The position numbers and the translations under genes are program-made. A DNA stretch of 21,374 nt from NCBI GenBank assembly GCA_934565775.1, contig CAKTIN010000033.1, positions 1-21,374 on the forward strand. Direction: 5' to 3'. Source of the DNA: an uncultured Oscillospiraceae bacterium. GTDB taxonomy: Bacteria > Bacillota > Clostridia > Oscillospirales > Oscillospiraceae. The notes beneath the pieces are model-generated. The model made no database searches. It saw only the letters and a list, made by a program, of their open reading frames with translations, and was not told the DNA's origin. Shown here piece after piece: positions 12,978 to 19,578 of this stretch (its first letter is position 1; the number at the start of each line of letters is the position of its first letter).

Positions 12978-13346
12978 ATGGGGCACGAAGGACACGATGC
13001 ACATCCGGAGCAGACGCACGGGGCCATGAGCCCCCAGGAGCACGCCTATCTCCACGCCCATGGCATTGAGCACAGCCACGGACACGTTCATGAGAACCAG
13101 AAGGCAGTGATCAACCGCCTGGCAAGAGCCATCGGCCACCTGCAGCGGGTCAAGCGCATGGTGGAGGAGGGCTATGACTGCCCGGAGGTGCTGGTGCAGC
13201 TGGCGGCGGTGCGCTCGGCGGTGGACAATACCGGCAAGGTGATCTTGCAGGACCACCTGCGGCACTGCATGGTGGATGCCGTGGCCGCCGGAGACGAGGG
13301 CGCCATCGATGAGCTGTGCGAGGCCGTGGATAAATTCATGAAATAA
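12978..13346 (+). CDS. CsoR/RcnR-family metal-sensing repressor, InrS-like ligand set
   Basis: 122 residues. These all-helical repressors release DNA when metal binds. The core (about 40-122) has the family helix INRLARAIGHLQRVKRMVEEG (cited in part as NRLARAIGHLQRV), then DCPEVLVQLAAVRSAVDN and LQDHLRHCMVDAV. Ligand positions: C68, H93, C97, plus H36, which is 32 residues before C68. InrS, a nickel sensor of Synechocystis, uses H21, C53, H78 and C82, and RcnR uses H3, C35, H60, H64: the same spacing of 32, 25 and 4. Copper CsoR lacks the first His. The N terminus (1-38) has eleven further or contributing histidines, also like InrS. GGAGG precedes ATG 12978. It faces the His-rich/cooT operon. 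Confidence 0.88.
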   Translation: MGHEGHDAHPEQTHGAMSPQEHAYLHAHGIEHSHGHVHENQKAVINRLARAIGHLQRVKRMVEEGYDCPEVLVQLAAVRSAVDNTGKVILQDHLRHCMVDAVAAGDEGAIDELCEAVDKFMK

Positions 13347-13348
13347 GG

Positions 13349-13382
13349 AAAAGGACCGCTTCCCATGGGGAGCGGTCCTTTT
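13349..13382. terminator. Bidirectional terminator
   Basis: AAAAGGACCGCT (13349-13360) pairs with AGCGGTCCTTTT (13371-13382), with a CCC-ATG-GGG inner stem. It directly follows the repressor stop and the convergent stop of the small cysteine protein, and both strands carry a T-run. Confidence 0.88.
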
Positions 13383-13385
13383 GAC

Positions 13386-13595
13386 TCAGAGACTGTAGTC
13401 CGTGTCGTCGAACTTGGAAAAATCCAGAGGCTTCAGATGCACGGGGACCCGCTTCAGCGGGTCATAGCGAAAGCGGCGGCAGCTCCCATCCAGGGAGACT
13501 ACGCCCTTCTTGGTACACAGGGCCGTATCCTGCCCCAGCTTGGCGCACCGGGCACAGTATTGGCACCGGCGCTCAATTTTTTTTCGAAACAGCAT
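13386..13595 (-). CDS. Small cysteine-containing conserved protein
   Basis: 69 residues. The sequence has CQYCARC (C11, C14, C17), a cysteine in ALCTKKGVV (C27) and one in DGSCRRFRYDPLKRVP (C39), which suggests a small zinc-binding or iron-binding fold. The CLKKGVV..DGSCRxFRYDPLKRVP pattern recurs in hypothetical proteins of Clostridia; no function is known to me. GGAGG lies seven bases before ATG 13595. It starts 30 bases after the ylbJ-like gene on the same strand, so it is probably the second gene of that operon and may be active during sporulation; this link is inference. Confidence 0.75.
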   Translation of the reverse strand: MLFRKKIERRCQYCARCAKLGQDTALCTKKGVVSLDGSCRRFRYDPLKRVPVHLKPLDFSKFDDTDYSL

Positions 13596-13625
13596 CCCGC
13601 CGCCTCCCTCCGGTTCGTGCTTTCA

Positions 13626-14702
13626 TTATACCGCCTTCTTTTCGGTTTTTCCAGCCCTTTTTTCCAGAACCATGCACCAGATCCCCAAACCGGCGGCGAC
13701 GGCGGCGGTAACGATCCCTGTGGCCCGCAGAAGACCTGCGTGGGGGCCGGGCGGAGGGGCCTCCAGGGCGGCGGCTGGCAGGGCACCAGGGAACAGAATC
13801 AGCACGACCCGGCCCAGAGCCAGGGCCAGGGCGGTTTGCAGGAGCTTTCCCGGCAGGTACTGCCGGGCGGTGAGTCCGGCGGGGCGGGTGACGGCCAGGG
13901 TCTGCATCCAGACGCACAGCCCGCCGAAGGTGGAAAACAGAAGCCCGAAAAGGAAGCGCAGCTCCGGCTGCGCGAGCCGGGAGAGCTTGCAGCCGCCGCC
14001 GGACAGCTCCAAAAGACCGCTGAGGAGCAGCCTCAGCCAGAAGGGCGTCTCCGCCGGGAGCCACTTGCCGAGAAAGGCGCCGGCCACGGAAAACAGCACC
14101 ACATAGGCGCAGATCTGGCCCATGGCACCCAGGCTCCCCCGGACGGCCTCAGGCACGCAGACGGGGGTTGGCCGGAAGGGCGGCGCTTTCTGGGGGGCGG
14201 TCCTGTTCCGTGCCAGGAGGGCCCCGGCGGCCAGAGCGGATAAAATTTGCAGTCCAAAGAGCAGGGCCGCCTGCTTCACCCCCAGGCAGCCGCCGATGAT
14301 CCCGAAGAGAAAGGCGGGGCCTGCATTGGAGCAGAAGGCCAGCAGCCGCTCCGCCTCCGGCCGGGTGAGCTGCCCGGCGGCATAGAGGGTCCCGGCGGTC
14401 CGGGCGCCTACGGGGTAGCCTCCCACCAGCCCCAGGACCAGGGCGGGAGCCGCCGACGGGGGCAGACCGAACAGCGGCCCCATCAGGGGCCCGCACAGCC
14501 CCACCAGCCCCTGGCAGGCGGCGGAGCCCAGAAACAGCCGGGACAGCACCAGAAACGGCAGCAGGGAGGGGACCACCGCCTGTGTGCACAGCTCCACCGC
14601 CTGAGCGGCGGCGGAGGCGGCGGTTTTTGCGTCAAGGATGCACGCCGCCATGGCGGCGCAAAGGAAAACTGCGGCGGCGCACCGCCGGAAACGGGCTTTC
14701 AT
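13626..14702 (-). CDS. ylbJ: YlbJ-like sporulation integral membrane protein
   Basis: 358 residues from ATG 14702. GAGGTG lies six bases upstream; the ATG at 14708 overlaps it. Eight to ten hydrophobic segments fill the chain. The sequence motifs VVPSLLPFLVLSRLF, GLVGGYPVGARTAGTLYAAG (20 residues, cited once) and FCSNAGPAFLFGIIG resemble the nucleoside-recognition (Gate) domain family that includes YlbJ of Bacillus subtilis, a mother-cell sporulation protein needed for normal spore coat or cortex. Bacillus YlbJ is about 50 residues longer. The gene is divergent from yqfC, another mother-cell gene, with an 11-bp inverted repeat between them. Another Gate-type transporter is possible. Confidence 0.75.
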   Translation of the reverse strand: MKARFRRCAAAVFLCAAMAACILDAKTAASAAAQAVELCTQAVVPSLLPFLVLSRLFLGSAACQGLVGLCGPLMGPLFGLPPSAAPALVLGLVGGYPVGARTAGTLYAAGQLTRPEAERLLAFCSNAGPAFLFGIIGGCLGVKQAALLFGLQILSALAAGALLARNRTAPQKAPPFRPTPVCVPEAVRGSLGAMGQICAYVVLFSVAGAFLGKWLPAETPFWLRLLLSGLLELSGGGCKLSRLAQPELRFLFGLLFSTFGGLCVWMQTLAVTRPAGLTARQYLPGKLLQTALALALGRVVLILFPGALPAAALEAPPPGPHAGLLRATGIVTAAVAAGLGIWCMVLEKRAGKTEKKAV

Positions 14703-14719
14703 GGACATCACCTCACAAG

Positions 14720-14762
14720 ACCCTATGCGCGGGCGCAAGTTTTTTTCCTCTGCGCATAGGGT
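14720..14762. promoter_or_regulatory. Inverted repeat between divergent sporulation genes, candidate divergent sporulation promoters
   Basis: ACCCTATGCGC (14720-14730) and GCGCATAGGGT (14752-14762) form an 11-bp perfect inverted repeat with a 21-base spacer. Read outward on either strand it gives GCGCATAGGGT, and CATANNNT is close to the -10 of sigma-E (CATACAAT) and related mother-cell factors. The distances to the two ribosome binding sites are 5-12 bases, short for a leader but possible. No sigma-A hexamers are visible here. A terminator-like stem is an alternative. Confidence 0.45.
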
Positions 14763-14783
14763 TTAGGGAGAGGAGGCGGTGCC

Positions 14784-15068
14784 ATGGAGAAGCGGCGCGG
14801 GATGCTGCGGCTGCTGGCCCAGGCGGCGGATGTGCCCCAGGAGATCCTGCCGGGGACTCCCCTGGTGGAGATCACAGACCGGAGCCGGGTGCTGGTGGAA
14901 AATCATGGAGGCGTGACGGAGCTGCTGCCGGAGCTGATTCGGGTTCGGGTCTCCTACGGCAGCCTGACGGTCCGGGGGATGGACCTGCGGATCGCGAAAA
15001 TGAGCGCCAGCCAGCTGGTGATCACCGGACGGATCTTTGACGTGAGCCTGGAGGAGGGAGCAGGGTGA
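14784..15068 (+). CDS. yqfC: Sporulation protein YqfC (YabP/YqfC family)
   Basis: 94 residues, matching the roughly 93 of Bacillus YqfC. The family acts in spore formation under sigma-E control; its biochemical role is not known. The beta-rich core shows LVEITDRSRVLVENHGGV, IRVRVSYGSLTVRG and LVITGRIFDVSLEE. GGAGAGGAGG precedes ATG 14784. The stop overlaps the GTG of yqfD by four bases (GTGA), so the two are translationally coupled as in many Firmicutes. Confidence 0.92.
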   Translation: MEKRRGMLRLLAQAADVPQEILPGTPLVEITDRSRVLVENHGGVTELLPELIRVRVSYGSLTVRGMDLRIAKMSASQLVITGRIFDVSLEEGAG

Positions 15069-16273
15069 AGCTGTGGGCATTTTTGACGGGATGGCGGCGG
15101 GCGGAGCTGGTCTCCGCAGACCCGGCCGAGGCCCTGGGACGGTATGCCGCCGGGGGCATCCGCTATTTTGACCCGAGGCTGACCGCGCCTCTGACCCTGG
15201 AGCTGACCGTGTCCCGGCTGCAATGGAAGCGGCTGGCGGCCCTGGCCCAGGCCCGGGGAGACCGGTGCCGGGGCCTCCGGGAGGGGGGCATTCCCCTGTG
15301 GCTGCGGGCGGCGCGGCGGCGCAAGACCTTTTTGGCCTGCGCGGCGGCGGTGCTGCTGTTTTTCTTCCTGGCGCCCTCCCGGGTGTGGTTCGTGAAGGTG
15401 GAGGGGGCCCATGAGGTCCCGGAGCAGGAGATCCTTCGGGCGGCCCTGGAGTGCGGCGTGGGCTTCGGGGCGAGGGCCAAGGACATCCGCAGTGAGCGGG
15501 TGAAGAACCGGATGCTCAGTCTGGTGAACGAGCTGGAGTGGATGGGCGTGAACTTTTCCGGCGGGGTCGCGACGATCTGCGTCCGGGAGCGGGCCCCCGC
15601 CGGGCCGGTGGAGGACCACAGCCGCCCGGCCAATGTGGTGGCAGCCCGTTCCGGGGTGATCGTCTCTATGAGCGTCCTGGGGGGCCAGGCCGCCTGCAAG
15701 GAGGGCCAGGCCGTGCTGGAGGGGCAGCTTCTGATCTCCGGGCTGATCGACTGCAACACCCATACCCAGGTGACCCATGCCGACGGGGAGGTCTATGCCC
15801 TGACCCGGCACGCCTGGCGGGCGGTTTATCCCGCCCAGTGGCAGGAAAAGACCTACACCGGTGGGGAAAAGCGGTGCGTGAGCCTGGTGCTGGGAAGAAA
15901 AAGAATAAAATTATTCGGAAACAGTGGAATTTCCACTGCGAGTTGTGATAAAATGGTATCAGTGTGGAATTTGACCCTGCCGGGGGGCTACGCGCTTCCT
16001 CTGCGCGTGGAGACCGTGACCCTGCGCCCCTATGATGCCGGGGTGTGCGCCGCCGACGGGCGGCAGGCGGAAACGGCCCTCTGGCGGTTTTGCAAAGCCG
16101 GCACCGAAGGTGATATGATCGCCGGGCAGATTCTGAAGAGCGCCGGCGCCGTGAGGGCGCTGCCCGGGCTGTACTGCCTGGAGGCGGAGTTCGACTGCCG
16201 GGAGATGATCGCCAGACAAAAGAACCTCTATTGGTCAGAAAGTGAGGAAAACGGCCATTGGAACGGACGGTAA
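15065..16273 (+). CDS. yqfD: Sporulation protein YqfD
   Basis: 402 residues from GTG 15065, close to the 398 of Bacillus YqfD. An N-terminal domain (about 1-85) is followed by one membrane segment at about 88-104 (FLACAAAVLLFFFLAPS) and an outside part with RVWFVKVEGAHEVPEQEILRA, NELEWMGVNFSGGVATICVRERA (cited in part as NELEWMGVNF) and NVVAARSGVIVSMSVLGGQA, which are family hallmarks. YqfD is needed for sporulation in Bacillus; the mechanism is unclear. The gene is over 65% GC except for about 65 AT-rich bases near 15895-15961 that hold three short palindromes. The 3' end overlaps the phoH start by 16 bases. Confidence 0.9.
   Translation: MKLWAFLTGWRRAELVSADPAEALGRYAAGGIRYFDPRLTAPLTLELTVSRLQWKRLAALAQARGDRCRGLREGGIPLWLRAARRRKTFLACAAAVLLFFFLAPSRVWFVKVEGAHEVPEQEILRAALECGVGFGARAKDIRSERVKNRMLSLVNELEWMGVNFSGGVATICVRERAPAGPVEDHSRPANVVAARSGVIVSMSVLGGQAACKEGQAVLEGQLLISGLIDCNTHTQVTHADGEVYALTRHAWRAVYPAQWQEKTYTGGEKRCVSLVLGRKRIKLFGNSGISTASCDKMVSVWNLTLPGGYALPLRVETVTLRPYDAGVCAADGRQAETALWRFCKAGTEGDMIAGQILKSAGAVRALPGLYCLEAEFDCREMIARQKNLYWSESEENGHWNGR
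15903..15961. repeat. Three consecutive palindromes in an AT-rich pocket inside yqfD
   Basis: GAATAA-AA-TTATTC (15903-15916), CAGTGGAA-T-TTCCACTG (15922-15938) and TGATA-AAATGG-TATCA (15946-15961) follow each other within 59 bases of a GC-rich coding region. The reading frame is not broken. They may form operators, RNA hairpins or part of an internal promoter for the housekeeping genes downstream. Confidence 0.55.
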
Positions 16274-17250
16274 ATGTGGAGCGGGTGGAGGATCTGATCT
16301 CCGTATTCGGCTCCCTGGATGAAAATATCAAGAAAATCGAGCAGAGCCTGCAGGTCCATATCGCCAACCGGGGGCAGGAGCTGAAAATTTCCGGAGACCC
16401 GGAGGACGTGGATAAGGCGGCCCGGACGGTGGAGGGCTTGATGGCCCTGGCGGCCAAGGGCGAGACCATCGACGAGCAGAAGGTGCGGTACCTGATCGGC
16501 CTGGTTCAGAGCGGGCAGGACGATCAGGTGGCTGAGATGGCCAAGGATGTGGTGTGCATCACCGCCAAGGGCAAGCCCATTAAGGCCAAGACCCTGGGCC
16601 AGCAGCGGTATATGAAGGCCATTCAGAAAAACACCGTGACCATCGGGGTCGGCCCGGCGGGCACGGGCAAGACCTACCTGGCTGTGGCGGCGGCGGTGGC
16701 GGCCTTCCGGGAGCGGACGGTGAACCGCATTATCCTGACCCGCCCGGCGGTGGAGGCCGGCGAGCGGCTGGGCTTCCTGCCCGGGGATCTGCAAAATAAG
16801 GTGGACCCCTATCTGCGGCCGCTGTATGACGCGCTGTATGATATGCTGGGGGCGGAGACCTTCCAGAAGTACCAGGAGCGGGGCTCCATTGAGGTCGCGC
16901 CTCTGGCCTATATGCGGGGCCGGACTCTGGACGACAGCTTTATTATTCTGGACGAGGCACAGAATACCACCCGGGAGCAGATGAAGATGTTCCTGACCCG
17001 CCTGGGCTTCGGCTCCAAGATCGTCATTACCGGCGACGTGACCCAGATCGACCTGCCGGAGGACAAGGTCAGCGGCCTGAAGGACGCGGTGCGGATTCTG
17101 GAGAATATCCCCGATATTGCCATTTGCCGCCTGACGGCGGCGGACGTGGTGCGCCACGCCCTGGTGCAGCAGATCATTGCGGCCTATGAGCGCTCCGGGC
17201 AGAAGCCCGCGCCCCAGGAGAGAAAGGTTTACAAGAGGTATAAAAAGTGA
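16258..17250 (+). CDS. phoH: PhoH family ATPase
   Basis: 330 residues from TTG 16258, with GAGGAA about ten bases upstream and an overlap of 16 bases with yqfD. PhoH-like proteins are cytoplasmic ATPases often linked by position to YbeY and RNA metabolism. A KH-like N-terminal part (about 1-60) precedes the ATPase core: Walker A GPAGTGKT (132-139), TRPAVEAGERLGFLPG (161-176), Walker B with FIILDEAQNTT (228-238), and the sensor string VITGDVTQIDLP. The ending is basic (ERKVYKRYKK). The stop overlaps the ybeY GTG by four bases. It is a housekeeping gene sitting behind two sporulation genes, with no clear promoter of its own in the visible sequence. Confidence 0.95.
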   Translation: MERTVNVERVEDLISVFGSLDENIKKIEQSLQVHIANRGQELKISGDPEDVDKAARTVEGLMALAAKGETIDEQKVRYLIGLVQSGQDDQVAEMAKDVVCITAKGKPIKAKTLGQQRYMKAIQKNTVTIGVGPAGTGKTYLAVAAAVAAFRERTVNRIILTRPAVEAGERLGFLPGDLQNKVDPYLRPLYDALYDMLGAETFQKYQERGSIEVAPLAYMRGRTLDDSFIILDEAQNTTREQMKMFLTRLGFGSKIVITGDVTQIDLPEDKVSGLKDAVRILENIPDIAICRLTAADVVRHALVQQIIAAYERSGQKPAPQERKVYKRYKK

Positions 17251-17747
17251 AAGTGAAGCTGAATATTTCCTTCGCCAGCCCCAGCCTGGTCAGCGGCCTG
17301 GTCTCGGGGCATATCCGCCGGTGCATCGAGGCGGCGCTGAACGCCGAGGGTGTTTCGGTGGACTGCGAGATCAACGTCCTGGTGACCAACGACCAGGGCA
17401 TCCGGGCGATCAACAAGGCGGCCCGGCAGGTGGACCGGGCGACGGACGTGCTGTCATTTCCCATGTTTGAGATGACGGCCGGGGAGCTGCCCGGGGACTG
17501 GACGCCCTATCTGGACCCGGAGACGGGATTGTGCCCCCTGGGGGACATGGTGATCTCTCTGGAGCGGGCCAAGGCCCAGGCCAAGGAGTACGGCCACTCC
17601 CTGCGCCGGGAGGTGGGGTATCTGACCATTCATTCCATGCTCCATCTTCTGGGGTATGACCATTTGGACGAGGGCCCCCAGAAGCGGCAGATGCGCGCCC
17701 GGGAGGAGACCATCGCCAACTCCATCCCCGGAATGCACCGGGATTGA
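17247..17747 (+). CDS. ybeY: Endoribonuclease YbeY
   Basis: 166 residues from GTG 17247; a second GTG at 17253 is possible. AAGAGG lies about eight bases upstream. YbeY is a zinc-dependent single-strand RNase in 16S rRNA 3' processing and ribosome quality control. The metal motif HSMLHLLGYDH places the ligands at H129, H133 and H139. The preceding TDVLSFP and PLGDMVISLERA blocks are conserved in the family. The position between phoH and era is the Firmicutes standard. Confidence 0.96.
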   Translation: MKVKLNISFASPSLVSGLVSGHIRRCIEAALNAEGVSVDCEINVLVTNDQGIRAINKAARQVDRATDVLSFPMFEMTAGELPGDWTPYLDPETGLCPLGDMVISLERAKAQAKEYGHSLRREVGYLTIHSMLHLLGYDHLDEGPQKRQMRAREETIANSIPGMHRD

Positions 17748-17768
17748 CTTAGAAAAAGGAGAAACGCC

Positions 17769-18659
17769 ATGCAGACAAAAGAAGCGGTCCTTGCCATCGT
17801 GGGGCGGCCCAACGTAGGGAAATCCACCCTGACGAACTACCTGGTGGGGGAGAAGATCGCCATTGTTTCCAATAAGCCCCAGACCACCCGAAACCGCATT
17901 TGCGGCATCGTCAACCGGGGGCAGACCCAGTTCGTGTTCCTGGATACCCCGGGCTATCATCTGCCCCGGACGAAGCTGGGGGACTATATGGTAAGCGTCA
18001 CCCGGGAGTCCGTGGCGGACGTGGACGCTGTGCTGCTGTTGGTGGAGCCCATTGCCAACATCGGCCCCCAGGAGCAGGGGCTGATTGACCGCATCCGGGC
18101 GGAGAAGCGCCCGGCGGTGCTGGTCATCAACAAGATCGACACGGTGGAGAAGGAGAATCTCCTGGCGGTGATCGCCGCCTATGCCCAGGAAAACCTTTTT
18201 GACGCCATCATCCCCGTCAGCGCCAAGACCGGCGAGGGGGTGGAGGAGCTGCTGGAGCAGTGCGGCGCCTACGCCAAGGAGGGCCCGCACCTGTTCCCCG
18301 AGGATATGACCACGGACCAGCCCGAGCGGCAGGTGATGGCGGAGATCATCCGGGAGAAGCTCCTGTGGTGCCTGGACCGGGAGGTGCCCCACGGCACGGC
18401 GGTGGAGATCACGAAGTTTTCCGAGCGGGACAGCGGCGTGATCGATCTGGACGCGACCATTTATTGCGAAAAGGCCAGCCACAAGGGCATCATCATCGGC
18501 AAAAACGGGCAGATGCTGAAGAAAATTTCTTCTATGGCCCGGGTGGACTGCGAGAAATTCATGGGCACCAAGGTCTATTTGCAGACCTGGGTGAAGGTCA
18601 AGGAAAATTGGCGGGACAGCGATTTCCTCATTCGCAACTTCGGCTACCGGCAGCAGTGA
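17769..18659 (+). CDS. era: GTPase Era
   Basis: 296 residues. Era binds the 3' end of 16S rRNA and aids 30S assembly. GTPase motifs: G1 GRPNVGKS (12-19), G2 in KPQTTRNR (36-43), G3 DTPGYH (59-64), G4 NKID (121-124) and G5 SAKTGEG. The C-terminal KH domain has IIIGKNGQMLKKI and ends FGYRQQ. AAGGAG precedes ATG 17769, 21 bases after ybeY. In Bacillus, dgkA and cdd lie between ybeY and era; both are absent here. Confidence 0.97.
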   Translation: MQTKEAVLAIVGRPNVGKSTLTNYLVGEKIAIVSNKPQTTRNRICGIVNRGQTQFVFLDTPGYHLPRTKLGDYMVSVTRESVADVDAVLLLVEPIANIGPQEQGLIDRIRAEKRPAVLVINKIDTVEKENLLAVIAAYAQENLFDAIIPVSAKTGEGVEELLEQCGAYAKEGPHLFPEDMTTDQPERQVMAEIIREKLLWCLDREVPHGTAVEITKFSERDSGVIDLDATIYCEKASHKGIIIGKNGQMLKKISSMARVDCEKFMGTKVYLQTWVKVKENWRDSDFLIRNFGYRQQ

Positions 18660-18728
18660 GCGCCAGCAAATTTTCCCGGGGATAGGGCCGGAAAAGCGGC
18701 AGACCCTAAAGACAAGGGGGGAGCCGCC

Positions 18729-18869
18729 ATGAACGAGCTTTGGAACCTGTTTTTAGAGACCGGCGCGCCGGAATACTACCTGCTGTATAAGAAATCTCTG
18801 CGCAAGGAGGAGACCGGGGTTGTATCTCAAAACCAAGGGCCTGGTGCTGCGGGAGACGGATTACAATGA
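18729..18869 (+). CDS. yqzL: YqzL-like small protein
   Basis: 46 residues, too small to be seen in most gene scans. The start MNELWNLFLETGAPEYYLLYKK resembles YqzL of Firmicutes (W..F..TG..E.YLL.K), which lies between era and recO in Bacillus. GGGGGGAG sits before ATG 18729. The frame continues past the recO TTG at 18820 and stops at 18867-18869, so the last 16 codons overlap recO in another frame; this tail (after KEETG) looks less conserved. Function unknown. It is the expected gene at the expected place, which is the main support. Confidence 0.7.
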   Translation: MNELWNLFLETGAPEYYLLYKKSLRKEETGVVSQNQGPGAAGDGLQ

Positions 18870-19566
18870 TGCGGACAAGTTGCTGACGGTCCTGACTGCG
18901 GACTTCGGAAAAATGACCCTCCGGGCCAGGGGGGTCAAGCGGAGCAAGAGCACCATGAAGTCCGCCTGCCAGCTGCTGGCCTATTCGGAGTTTACGCTAT
19001 TTGAATACCGGGGCAAGACCACCGTTCAGGAGGCCCAGTCCCTGGCCCTGTTTCCCGGGCTGCGGGGGGACCTGGAGCTGCTGGCCCTGGGCTCCTATTT
19101 TGCCCAGGTGATGGAGGCCGCAGCCCAGGAGGACAGTCCGGACCCGGAGCTGCTGGCCTTGCTGCTCAACGCACTGTACGCCCTGTCGGAGCTGGGAAAG
19201 CCCCAGCCGGTGGTGAAGGCGGCCTTTGAGCTGCGCCTGGCCTGCCTGGCGGGCTATACTCCGGACCTGACCGGCTGCGCCCAATGCGGCGCGGTCTATC
19301 CGGACCGGTTCGACCTGTCCATGGGGCGGCTGGAGTGCGCCGGGTGCCGGGAGGAGCGCTCCCAGGGGATCCGGATGCCTCTGAGCCGGGGGGTGCTGGA
19401 GGCTATGCGGTACATTGTGGCCTGCCCGGCCAAGCGGCTGTTTTCCTTCTCCCTGCCGGCAGAGGCGCTGGAGGCGCTGAACGGGGTGACGGAGGGGTAT
19501 CTGTCCACCCAGCTGGAGCGGGGATTTTACACATTAGACTTTTATAAGCAGCTAAAGCTGACATAA
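18820..19566 (+). CDS. recO: DNA repair protein RecO
   Basis: 248 residues from TTG 18820, with AAGGAGG nine bases upstream; the MYLKTKGLVLRETDYNDADKL start matches the family. RecO loads RecA on SSB-covered DNA together with RecR. The N-terminal OB fold (about 1-80) includes the DxDKLLTVLT-type strand and ARGVKRSKS. The C-terminal domain has the zinc finger C153-C156/C173-C176 (GCAQCG and LECAGC). It overlaps yqzL by 50 bases, implying coupled translation. Confidence 0.95.
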   Translation: MYLKTKGLVLRETDYNDADKLLTVLTADFGKMTLRARGVKRSKSTMKSACQLLAYSEFTLFEYRGKTTVQEAQSLALFPGLRGDLELLALGSYFAQVMEAAAQEDSPDPELLALLLNALYALSELGKPQPVVKAAFELRLACLAGYTPDLTGCAQCGAVYPDRFDLSMGRLECAGCREERSQGIRMPLSRGVLEAMRYIVACPAKRLFSFSLPAEALEALNGVTEGYLSTQLERGFYTLDFYKQLKLT

Positions 19567-19578
19567 CGGAGACAAACC

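Noticed and set aside
13365..14243. Open frame of 292 codons on the plus strand
   Set aside because: Antisense to the ylbJ-like gene, Gly/Gln-rich and crossing a terminator; ylbJ family motifs on the other strand settle it.
14954..15811. Open frame of 285 codons on the minus strand
   Set aside because: Antisense to yqfC and yqfD, both of which have family motifs and ribosome binding sites.
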